64,000 bases of DNA from Fodinicola acaciae (GTDB lineage: Bacteria > Actinomycetota > Actinomycetes > Mycobacteriales > HKI-0501), in the NCBI RefSeq assembly GCF_010993745.1, contig NZ_WOTN01000002.1:496001-560000 (forward strand), written 5' to 3'. Below are positions 54,740 through 62,853 of this stretch, one piece after another. Position 1 is the stretch's first letter. Every line of letters begins with the position of its first letter. A program made the translations under genes and the position numbers. The notes beneath the pieces are model-generated. The model saw only the letters and a program-made list of their open reading frames with translations, was not told where the DNA came from and did not search any database.

Positions 54740-55894
54740 CTAGCGGGTGTTGAGGATCAGGTTGATGTTGGCCAGCAGGCCCTGACCCATGTCCTTGGCC
54801 GGCGGGTCGCTGGTGTTGGTGGTGCCGCCGTCGGCGCGCGCCACGATGCTCCAGCCGATGTAGTGGCCGCGGTTCTTGTTGGAGCAGATGACCACGCTGG
54901 CGGAGGTGTTGTTGAAGTTGGCCGCCACCGTGCCGGGGACCCGCAGCGGTGTCCAGAAGCCCTTGTTGGGGTCGGCGAAGATCGCGTCGCCGACCGACTT
55001 CGCGCTCGCCTCGTCGGCCATGTTCGCGATGCCGACGGTCGCCACGTACTGCCGCGTGTTGTCCACGTACGTGGCGCGCAGCACCTGCGAGCAGTTACTG
55101 CTGGCGATCAGCGTGGTGGCCGTGCCGCTGGTGGCCCGCGTGCAGGTCGGCGGCGCCTCCACGGCCAGTCGGGTGAACGTGCGGCCGTTGTAGGTCACCG
55201 TCGTACGGCCGAACAGCTCGTCGGTGGTCACCGGCGTCGGGTCGGTCGCGCGCGAGGAGATGTCGTGCGCCGCCGACGGCGACGGCGACGGCGACTCGGT
55301 CGGGCCCTGCGTCGGACCGGTGCTCTGCGACGGAGTGGGCTTGGGCTTGGGCTGGTTCGCGGCGTAGATCAGGTAGCCGCCGCCACCACACAGCGCGAGC
55401 AGCACGACGACGCCGATCACCACGAGCGTGACGATCAGGCCGGTGCGGCTCTGCTTCGGCGGCGGAGGTGGCGTCCCGTACGGCGCACCGGACGGCTGGC
55501 CGTATGGCGGACCCGAAGGTTGGCCGTAAGGCGGCGCGGAGGGCTGACCGTAGCCGCCGCCCTGCGCGTACGGGTCCGGCTGGCCATATGGCGGCGCGGA
55601 CTGCTGACCGTACGGGTCGGGCTGGCCGTAGGTGTTGGTCGGCTGGCCGTACTGGTCGCCGGTCTGCTGGCCGTAGGGGTCGGCTGGCTGGCCGTACGGG
55701 TCGGACTGCTGACCGTAGGGATCCTGCTGCGGCGCGCCATAGCCGCCGCCGGAGGCCCCGTAGGAGGGGTCCGCGGGCTGACCTTGTCCGAAGTTGGCGG
55801 TCGGCGGCGACGGCTGCGAGCCGTACGGGTCTTTCTGGTACGGGTCGCCACCGTACGGTTGACCCTGCCCACCGGCATTCGGGTCGTATGTCAT
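54740..55894 (-). CDS. Membrane-anchored protein with PYGQ repeats, paralogue B
   Basis: 384 aa. ATG at 55894 has GAGGAG upstream; a longer frame to 56203 is rejected. About 170 N-terminal residues are repeats of the type DPYGQ, APPYGQP and SGPPYGQ. One membrane helix (about 180-205) and a Thr/Pro/Ser linker precede an ectodomain with DISSRATDPTPVTTDELF, two to three Cys, YVATVGIANMA and DPNKGFWTP. The ectodomain matches paralogue A. Role unknown. Confidence 0.8.
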   Translation of the reverse strand: MTYDPNAGGQGQPYGGDPYQKDPYGSQPSPPTANFGQGQPADPSYGASGGGYGAPQQDPYGQQSDPYGQPADPYGQQTGDQYGQPTNTYGQPDPYGQQSAPPYGQPDPYAQGGGYGQPSAPPYGQPSGPPYGQPSGAPYGTPPPPPKQSRTGLIVTLVVIGVVVLLALCGGGGYLIYAANQPKPKPTPSQSTGPTQGPTESPSPSPSAAHDISSRATDPTPVTTDELFGRTTVTYNGRTFTRLAVEAPPTCTRATSGTATTLIASSNCSQVLRATYVDNTRQYVATVGIANMADEASAKSVGDAIFADPNKGFWTPLRVPGTVAANFNNTSASVVICSNKNRGHYIGWSIVARADGGTTNTSDPPAKDMGQGLLANINLILNTR

Positions 55895-56031
55895 TCTGGT
55901 GCTCCTCGGTCCGGACGCATGCGGCCTCGCGTCGCAAGTGAGGGTAACCCCCCTGTGCACAACACCGTGCCGGGACCGAGTTTCTCTCACCCAATGGTTG
56001 GATCCGCGCTCGGCCCGGCGAAAACTCAGCT

Positions 56032-57723
56032 GTGAAAACGGCCGAAGTCGGTCACACTTTCGTTCCTGTGGGACATATCGAGGTTTCCGGTCTGGCGCTG
56101 ACGCTGCCGGACGGCCGCGTGCTCTTCGGCGGCGTGTCGTTCCGGGTCGGCGACGGCGCGAAAGTCGCGCTGGTTGGCGCGAATGGCACCGGAAAGACGA
56201 CATTGCTGCGAATTGTCGCCGGCGACCTCACCGCGAGTGCCGGTTCGGTGACCAGCAGCGGCGGAATCGGGGTGATGCGGCAGTTTATCGGCTCCATCCG
56301 GGACGAGCAGACCGTCGGCGAGCTCCTGGCCGCGCTCGCGCCGCCGCGGATCCGTGCCGCGGCCGAGCGGGTCGAGGCCGCGGAGGAGCGGATGATGCTG
56401 CACGACGACGAGCCTTCGCAGGTCGGATATGCCAACGCGCTGGCGGCCTGGGGAGACGCCGGCGGCTACGACGCGGAAGTGTTGTGGGACACGGTGACGG
56501 TGGCCGCGCTCGGCGTGCCGTACGACCGGGCCAGGTTTCGCCGGATGGCCACACTGTCCGGCGGTGAACAGAAAAGGCTCGCGCTGGAGGCGTTGCTGCG
56601 CGGCCCCGACGAGGTGCTGCTGCTCGACGAACCGGACAACTATCTGGACGTACCGGGAAAAAGGTGGCTGGAGGAGCGGCTCAACTCCTCCGCCAAAACG
56701 GTTCTTTACGTGAGCCACGACCGGGAACTGCTGTCCCGTACGGCCACCCGGGTGATCACCGTCGAAGGCGGCTCGGCATGGACGCATCCCGGTGGCTTCG
56801 ACTCGTATCACCAGGCGCGGTCGGCTCGGCACGAGTCGCTGGACGAGCAGCGGCGCCGCTGGGACGAGGAACACGCCAAGCTGAAGGCGCTGGTGGTGAT
56901 GTATCGGCAGAAGGCCGCGTACAACTCCGACATGGCGTCCCGGTTGCAGGCGGCCAGGACCCGGCTGGAGAAGTTCGAGGAGGCGGGGCCGCCGGAGGCC
57001 AAGCCCAGGGAGCAGAACGTACGGATGCGGCTGCGTGGCGGCCGGACCGGCAAACGTGCCCTGGTGTGCAGGGAGCTTGAGCTGGCCAACCTGATGAAAG
57101 CCTTCGACATCGAGGTCTTCTTCGGCGAGCGAGTGGCGGTGCTCGGCTCCAACGGCTCCGGAAAGTCGCATTTCCTGCGTCTGCTGGCCGGCGGCGGCTC
57201 GGATCGCGAGGCCGCCATGGAACAGGTCGCCGAGGTGCCGCACACCGGCACGGCGAAACTCGGGGCGCGCGTGCTTCCCGGACTTTTCGCGCAGACACAC
57301 GAACATCCGGAGCTGGTCGACCGTATGCTGGTGGACATCCTGTGGCGCGGCGACGACCACCGCGACGGCATGGACCGGCATCACGCGATGCGCGCCTTGT
57401 CGCGATATGAGCTCGACAAGCAAGGCGACCAGGTGTTCGGCACGCTGTCCGGCGGCCAGCAGGCCCGCTTCCAGATCCTGTTGCTGGAGCTGGCCGGCGC
57501 GACGATGTTGCTGCTCGACGAGCCGACCGACAACCTCGACCTGCATTCGGCCGAGGCGCTGCAGGAGGGTCTGGAGGCGTACGAGGGGACCGTGCTGGCG
57601 GTGACGCACGATCGCTGGTTTGCCCGTTCTTTCGACCGTTTCCTGGTGTTCGGCGAGGACGGCCGCGTGTACGAGTCGGACGAGCCGGTCTGGGACGAGG
57701 GCCGCGTGCAGCGCGCGCGTTAG
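56032..57723 (+). CDS. ABC-F family ATPase
   Basis: 563 aa with two ABC domains and no membrane segment. Domain 1: Walker A GANGTGKT (49-56), signature LSGGEQKRLAL, Walker B LLLDEPDNYLD. Domain 2: GSNGSGKS, LSGGQQARFQ, LLLDEPTDNLD. A linker of about 60 residues lies between them (EQRRRWDEEHAKLKALVVMY). ABC-F proteins act on ribosomes as translation factors or antibiotic protectors; which applies here cannot be told. Start GTG 56032. Its TAG stop lies in the TTAG target of the IS1380 element. Confidence 0.9.
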   Translation: MKTAEVGHTFVPVGHIEVSGLALTLPDGRVLFGGVSFRVGDGAKVALVGANGTGKTTLLRIVAGDLTASAGSVTSSGGIGVMRQFIGSIRDEQTVGELLAALAPPRIRAAAERVEAAEERMMLHDDEPSQVGYANALAAWGDAGGYDAEVLWDTVTVAALGVPYDRARFRRMATLSGGEQKRLALEALLRGPDEVLLLDEPDNYLDVPGKRWLEERLNSSAKTVLYVSHDRELLSRTATRVITVEGGSAWTHPGGFDSYHQARSARHESLDEQRRRWDEEHAKLKALVVMYRQKAAYNSDMASRLQAARTRLEKFEEAGPPEAKPREQNVRMRLRGGRTGKRALVCRELELANLMKAFDIEVFFGERVAVLGSNGSGKSHFLRLLAGGGSDREAAMEQVAEVPHTGTAKLGARVLPGLFAQTHEHPELVDRMLVDILWRGDDHRDGMDRHHAMRALSRYELDKQGDQVFGTLSGGQQARFQILLLELAGATMLLLDEPTDNLDLHSAEALQEGLEAYEGTVLAVTHDRWFARSFDRFLVFGEDGRVYESDEPVWDEGRVQRAR

Positions 57724-57769
57724 CCTCGGGCTTTCATCTGTTGGCCGGTGACACGGCCTAGAAATGCAC

Positions 57770-57840
57770 GGAAGTGCCTGTCCAGTGCGGGAAACTTGGG
57801 ATTGCGACGTCTCAAGGGTCACTGCACTGGAAGGCACTCC
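57770..57840 (+). promoter_or_regulatory. Stem-loop upstream of the IS1380 transposase
   Basis: GGAAGTGCCTGTCCAGTGC (57770-57788) pairs with GCACTGGAAGGCACTCC (57824-57840) over a 35-nt loop, ending four bases before the transposase GTG. It could sequester the ribosome site in read-through transcripts from the ABC-F gene, a known protective device in insertion sequences. Confidence 0.5.
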
Positions 57841-57844
57841 GTAG

Positions 57845-59245
57845 GTGAAGGTTAACAGGGTTGGCGGGTTGGTTCTGGATCCGGCTCGCGAGTCGTTGGT
57901 GTCCTCTGCTGGCGGACTGTTGTTACGGCAGACGATCCGGTTGTCAGGTGTGCGGCGAGCGTTGTCGGTAGCCCTTGATCCGTGGCGTGGTCGCCGGGTC
58001 CGCCACGGTCCGGGGAAGATCGTTTGCGACCTGGCGACCGCGGTTGCGCTCGGCGGTGACTGTTTAGCGGATGTGAGCGTGGTCCGGGCGCAACCTGGAC
58101 TGTTCGGGCCGGTGGCCAGCGATCCGACGATATCGCGGCTGGTCAGCACGTTGGCTGGCGATGTTGATGCTGTCCTGCCGGCGATCCGGTCCGCGCGGGC
58201 TCAGGCGCGGTGCGCGGTCTGGAAGCGGCGCCGGCCGTTGGCCGGCCGTGCGGGTAGTCGCGACGGCGGCCAAGTCATCATCGATCTGGACTCGACATTG
58301 GTGACCGCGCACTCGGACAAAGAACGTGCCTGCGCTACCCACAAACGCGGGTTCGGATTCGCGCCGATGTGCGCGTTCGTCGACCATGGCCAGTACGGGA
58401 CCGGAGAAAGCCTGGTGCTGCAACTGCGTCCTGGCAACGCTTCACCGTGGAACAAGCAGGACCATGTCCAGGCTCTGGATCTGGCGCTGGCCCAGCTGCC
58501 CGAAGGCGAGCGCGCGCAGGTGTTGGTCCGTGCCGATTCCGGCGCGTGTTCCAAGGCGTTCCTGCATCACATCACCGATCTGGGGTTGGAGTATTCGATC
58601 GGATTCCCGGCCCATGAAACGGTCAAAGCCGCGATGGAGGCTATCCCGCCGCAGGCCTGGAGACCGGCTGTTGACGGTGACGGCCAGCCGCGCGAGGGCG
58701 CGCAGGTCGCCGAGCTCACGCGATGGATGCCCGACCCGACCCCGGCAACCCGACCCGGTCCTCAACAATGGCCAGCCGGGATGCGGGTGATCGCCCGCCG
58801 GGAACGACCACACCCCGGCGCGCAACTACGCCTCACCGACCAGGACGGGTGGCGCATCACCTGCTTCGCCACCAACACCCACGGCCCCGGCTGGACACTG
58901 GACACACTGGAAGTACGCCACCGGCAACGAGCCCGTTGCGAGGACCGTATCCGCGCGCAGAAAGACACCGGCATGCGCAACCTGCCCTTCCACGGATACG
59001 CCCACAACCAGATCTGGCTGGAAATCGCCGCACTAGCGGCGGACTTGCTGGCCTGGACCCAAACCCTGGCCTGGGACACACACCAACCCGCCAGACGCTG
59101 GGAACCCAAACGCCTACGGCTACGCATCCTGGCCGTCGCCGGCCGCATCATCCACAGCGGCCGACGACGACGCCTACGACTACCCCGCAACTGGCCCTTC
59201 AACCACCTCATCGACAACGCCTGGAAATCCCTACAACCCAGCTAA
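57845..59245 (+). CDS. IS1380-family transposase
   Basis: 466 aa, intact. DDE-type: VIIDLDSTLVTAHSDKE (Asp147, Asp149), VRADSGACSKAF and a C-terminal YAHNQIWLEIAA segment carrying the catalytic Glu. The length and motifs are those of IS1380/IS4-type transposases. GTG start at 57845. Confidence 0.92.
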   Translation: MKVNRVGGLVLDPARESLVSSAGGLLLRQTIRLSGVRRALSVALDPWRGRRVRHGPGKIVCDLATAVALGGDCLADVSVVRAQPGLFGPVASDPTISRLVSTLAGDVDAVLPAIRSARAQARCAVWKRRRPLAGRAGSRDGGQVIIDLDSTLVTAHSDKERACATHKRGFGFAPMCAFVDHGQYGTGESLVLQLRPGNASPWNKQDHVQALDLALAQLPEGERAQVLVRADSGACSKAFLHHITDLGLEYSIGFPAHETVKAAMEAIPPQAWRPAVDGDGQPREGAQVAELTRWMPDPTPATRPGPQQWPAGMRVIARRERPHPGAQLRLTDQDGWRITCFATNTHGPGWTLDTLEVRHRQRARCEDRIRAQKDTGMRNLPFHGYAHNQIWLEIAALAADLLAWTQTLAWDTHQPARRWEPKRLRLRILAVAGRIIHSGRRRRLRLPRNWPFNHLIDNAWKSLQPS

Positions 59246-59382
59246 AAACGACGAACCAACCCCACAACCAGGACCGGAGAACCGGCGACACAGCGCCGGA
59301 AACCAGCCCTGCCACAAACAAACACACAGACCCCACAACCAGCCAAACAGTCACTCAACTCCCACGCGAAAGATCGAGGTTA

Positions 59383-59558
59383 GGGCCTGTTTCGAAGTCC
59401 CACGCTGCGATAGCCGAGCCGCTGTCACATCTGTCTCGGGCCGCCTGACGGCACGGCGAAACCGCCCACGTGGCGCTGCCGCGCCGGGTGGTCCCGCCGC
59501 ACCGCCAGACGACGTTTGGATCTCGACTCTCATCCACGTGGGACTTCGAAACAGCTCC
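59383..59558. mobile_element. MITE 3 (176 bp, adjacent to the IS1380 element)
   Basis: 22-bp terminal inverted repeats (GGGCCTG and GGAGCTG, then TTTCGAAGTCCCACG) are flanked by TA (59381-59382, 59559-59560). The interior shares GCGATAGCCGAGCC (59407-59420), a hairpin core and the 22-nt block at 59510-59531 with MITE 1; the ends match MITE 2. No ORF. Its first G completes the TTAG repeat of the IS. Confidence 0.85.
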
Positions 59559-59596
59559 TAGATGAATTATTCCAAGGGCTGGGGTAGCTTGCGTTC

Positions 59597-60625
59597 CTAG
59601 CTCTCGGCGCAGAGGTCGCGTGCCTGCCGCATGGTCGCGTACGCGGCCTCCGGATCGCGCCGTCCGAGGCCGCACGCGGCCGCCACGTCGACGGTCTTTC
59701 CGGTCGCCCGCTCGATAATCCCGAGGATCTGGCGCTGCTCCTCGATGGACCGGCCTTCGTGCAGGAAACCGGCCACGAACCTGGTCCGGGCCGGCAGCCG
59801 CAGCGCGGACAGCGGCCGGTAGAAGGCCTCGTCCAGCGACGGCGGCAGCTCGCCCTGGGCCAGCGGAGCGTGCAGATATTCGAAAGTGCGGCCGGCCGGC
59901 CATTTCCGCGCGATCGCGTTGGCCAGCTTGACCAACGGCGCGGCCGTACGCGGCTTGCCGAGTGCGCGGTGGCCGAGGTCGCCAAGACAGAGGTGGATGC
60001 CGAAACGCGCCCCTTCCGGCGCTTCCTTGACGAGTTTCAGCACGCTGCCCGCCATCCAGCTGGCGGCCAGTGGCGCGAGCGGACCGGCCATCGTGACGCT
60101 CACCGTCTCGGCCGGCACCTCGATCTGGAACACGACATCGCCGTCGGACTCGGCCTGGATCTGCCGGATGTCCCGCAAAGTCGCCGCGGTGAAGGCCGGC
60201 CGCGTGCGCAGCATCCGGGTCGGTCCGGTGGCGAACATCGCCAGGTTGAGGTCGCCGGGGATGCCGACCTGGTAGGCCGGCCGGATGCCGGCGGCCGCGG
60301 TGAGCCGGTCGACCACCGGGCGGTTTTCCCGGTACGCCGCCAGATAGCCGAGGTCGAAGCTGTCGCCGGTGAGCCGATGTCCTTTGCGTACGCGGAAATG
60401 CAGCTGGCTCTGGTAGTCGTGCATGTCGCCGTCCTTGGCCACCTCCAGGTCGGGGTGGTCGCGGAAGGAGTTGATCAGCCCGACGATCCAGATCCGCCGG
60501 CTGCCGGTCTCGCCGTCGGGCACCGTGGCCAGATGTGGTCCGAGCAGTTCGACGGCGGTGCCGACGGCCTCCTCGGCCGACTCGCCGGGGAGCGTACCGA
60601 TCAGCAGAGCCTGCCGTGTGGACAT
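59597..60625 (-). CDS. Cobalamin-independent methionine synthase-like (UROD/MetE-fold) protein
   Basis: 342 aa, a single TIM-barrel domain without the N-terminal half of MetE. Candidate zinc ligands are His and Cys in FGIHLCLGDLGH and Cys in VAAACGLGRRDPE, spaced as in MetE C-terminal domains. It has TVPDGETGSRRIWI near the N-terminus. Stand-alone MetE-like proteins have various or unknown methyl-transfer roles; the substrate cannot be inferred. Divergent from the amylase gene. Confidence 0.75.
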   Translation of the reverse strand: MSTRQALLIGTLPGESAEEAVGTAVELLGPHLATVPDGETGSRRIWIVGLINSFRDHPDLEVAKDGDMHDYQSQLHFRVRKGHRLTGDSFDLGYLAAYRENRPVVDRLTAAAGIRPAYQVGIPGDLNLAMFATGPTRMLRTRPAFTAATLRDIRQIQAESDGDVVFQIEVPAETVSVTMAGPLAPLAASWMAGSVLKLVKEAPEGARFGIHLCLGDLGHRALGKPRTAAPLVKLANAIARKWPAGRTFEYLHAPLAQGELPPSLDEAFYRPLSALRLPARTRFVAGFLHEGRSIEEQRQILGIIERATGKTVDVAAACGLGRRDPEAAYATMRQARDLCAES

Positions 60626-60756
60626 GACCAGACCACGCTTTCGTAGCGGTAAAACGGACGAGTCGCCGGGACGATAGCGGCATCTCGATCACTGGACAAC
60701 TGGCCGGAAGGCCAGCCAGACTCGCCTCGCGACGACCGGACCGCGGAGGCGACCAA

Positions 60757-62853
60757 GTGGCATCTCGACGAAACCTGGCCGCGGTGGTGGCCGCCGTGCT
60801 CATCGCCGGCCTGCTCGTGCCGGCGCCGGCCGCCGCGGCGGCACTGTGGCGGTTTGCCGGCGACAGCCTGCGCACCGACCTGGCCGGCGAGAAGTTCTAC
60901 TTCGTGATGCCGGACCGGTTTGCCAACGGCGACACCGGAAACGACACGGCCGGCGTGGCAGGCGACCGCACGGTCAACGGCTTCGACCCGACCGACAAGG
61001 GCTGGTATCACGGCGGTGACCTGGCCGGCCTGACCAGGCGGATCGACTACGTCAAAGACCTTGGCACCACGGCGATCTGGATGACGCCGATGTTCCGGAA
61101 CAGGTGGGTGCAGGGGGAAGGGGCCGGTCAGTCGGCCGGCTATCACGGCTACTGGACCACCGACTTCACCCAGCTCGACCCGCATTTCGGGACCACGGCC
61201 GACATGACGGCGTTCATCGCGGCGGCACACGCTCGCGGCATGAAGGTTTTCTTCGACATCGTCGCAAACCACACCGCCGACGTCATCGACTACGCGCAGC
61301 ACCAGTATTCGTATCGCGACAAGGCGAGCTTTCCGTACAAGGACGCCAATGGCCGGCCGTTCGACGACCGCGACTACGTCAACAAGCCGTTTCCGAAGCT
61401 GACCGCGAGCTCGTTTCCGTACACGCCGGTCTTCCGGCAGCCGTCGGACGCGACCGTCAAGGTGCCGGCCTGGCTCAACGACGTGACGCTCTACCACAAC
61501 CGCGGCGACTCGACCTTCCAGGGCGAGAGCAGCCAGTATGGCGACTTCGCCGGACTGGACGACCTGTTCACCGAGAATCCGGTGGTACGCGCCGGGATGA
61601 TCCGGATTTTCGAGCTGTGGATCGACAGGCTGAAGATCGACGGCTATCGGGTCGACACGGTCAAACACGTCAACACCGAGTTCTGGCAGGTGCTCGCGCC
61701 GGCGGTGAAGGCGTACGCGGCCAAGCGCGGACGGCCGCATTTCTTCGTCTTCGGCGAGGTTTTCGACGCCAATCCCGATCTGACGTCGTACTACACGACG
61801 ACCGCGAAACTGCAGGCGGTGTTGGACTTTCCGTTCCAGGCCTCGGCACGCGGCTTCGCCGCCGGCGCTCCGGCCGCGCAGATGGCGGCACTTTTCGGCA
61901 GCGACGACAAATACATCGACGCCGACTCCAACGCGTACTCGCTGCCGACCTTCCTCGGCAATCACGACATGGGCCGGATCGGCTGGATGCTGCGTACGGA
62001 CGTGCCGGCGGCCAACGACGCGGAAATCCTGGCGCGCGACCAGCTGGCGCACGCGCTTCTGTATTTCTCGCGCGGAAACCCGGTCGTCTACTACGGCGAC
62101 GAGCAGGGTTTTGCCGGCACTGGTGGCGATCAGCTGGCGCGGCAGGACATGTTCGCCACCCGTACGGCCATCTACGCCGCCGACGACCTGATCGGCACCG
62201 ACCGCACGACGACGACCGACTCCTACCGGCCGGACCATCCGCTTTACACGACGATCCGCAGGCTCGCGGACACGACCGCGCGGAATGCGGCTTTGCGTGT
62301 CGGTGCGCAGATTCCGCGGCTCGCGGACGGGTCGGTGTTGGCGTTCAGCCGGATCGATCCGAAGCGTCAGATCGAGTACGTTGTGGTGCTGAACAACGGA
62401 AAGACGGACCGGACGGTCGCTGTGCCGACGTATTCGGTCGGCATGCGGTTCGATCGGATTTATCCGGGTGCCGGGTCGTCGACCAGTGGCGCCGATCGCG
62501 GTTTGGTCGTACGCGTCCCGGCGCTGTCTGCCGTTGTCTACAAGGCATCGCGCGCGATCGACCGGCCTGCCGCGGCCCCGGCCGTACGCGTCGACGCGCC
62601 GACTGTGGACGCGAGCTCCGGCCGGCTGACGCTGTCGGCCGCGGTGCCCGGCGACGGCTTCAACGAGGTGACTTTTCTCGTTGCGCCAGAAGGGAAACCG
62701 CTCGCGGTCGCCGGGACCGACGACAACGCGCCGTACCGCGTCTATCTCGACCCGACCCGCTGGCGGCACGGACAACGGCTCACCGTCGTGGCGGTCGTGA
62801 AGGACTCAGCCGGCCGGGTCGCGGCCGACTCGCGTTCGTTCCCGATCTCTTAG
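60757..62853 (+). CDS. Secreted GH13 alpha-amylase
   Basis: 698 aa. Signal peptide (about 1-28, ending APAAAAA). GH13 regions: I VFFDIVANH, II GYRVDTVKH with nucleophile Asp300, III FGEVFD with acid/base Glu334, IV LGNHDMG with Asp404. The catalytic barrel is followed by a C-terminal beta domain and about 100 further residues of a possible extra domain. Cleaves alpha-1,4-glucans outside the cell. GTG at 60757 has GGAGG seven bases upstream. Confidence 0.93.
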   Translation: MASRRNLAAVVAAVLIAGLLVPAPAAAAALWRFAGDSLRTDLAGEKFYFVMPDRFANGDTGNDTAGVAGDRTVNGFDPTDKGWYHGGDLAGLTRRIDYVKDLGTTAIWMTPMFRNRWVQGEGAGQSAGYHGYWTTDFTQLDPHFGTTADMTAFIAAAHARGMKVFFDIVANHTADVIDYAQHQYSYRDKASFPYKDANGRPFDDRDYVNKPFPKLTASSFPYTPVFRQPSDATVKVPAWLNDVTLYHNRGDSTFQGESSQYGDFAGLDDLFTENPVVRAGMIRIFELWIDRLKIDGYRVDTVKHVNTEFWQVLAPAVKAYAAKRGRPHFFVFGEVFDANPDLTSYYTTTAKLQAVLDFPFQASARGFAAGAPAAQMAALFGSDDKYIDADSNAYSLPTFLGNHDMGRIGWMLRTDVPAANDAEILARDQLAHALLYFSRGNPVVYYGDEQGFAGTGGDQLARQDMFATRTAIYAADDLIGTDRTTTTDSYRPDHPLYTTIRRLADTTARNAALRVGAQIPRLADGSVLAFSRIDPKRQIEYVVVLNNGKTDRTVAVPTYSVGMRFDRIYPGAGSSTSGADRGLVVRVPALSAVVYKASRAIDRPAAAPAVRVDAPTVDASSGRLTLSAAVPGDGFNEVTFLVAPEGKPLAVAGTDDNAPYRVYLDPTRWRHGQRLTVVAVVKDSAGRVAADSRSFPIS

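Larger units (their letters stand above)
57724..59379 (+). mobile_element. IS1380-family insertion sequence (1656 bp)
   Basis: Left end CCTCGGGCTTTC and right end (reverse complement) CCTCGATCTTTC match at 10 of 12 bases. Direct TTAG repeats flank it (57720-57723, 59380-59383). It contains one intact transposase. A hairpin lies between the left end and the gene. It inserted at the ABC-F stop codon and kept it. Similar ends elsewhere in the genome could confirm the boundaries. Confidence 0.85.

Noticed and set aside
57777-57790. CCTGTCCAGTGCGG as the left end of the IS1380 element
   Set aside because: Matches the right end poorly and has no target duplication; CCTCGGGCTTTC at 57724 matches 10 of 12 and gives a TTAG duplication.
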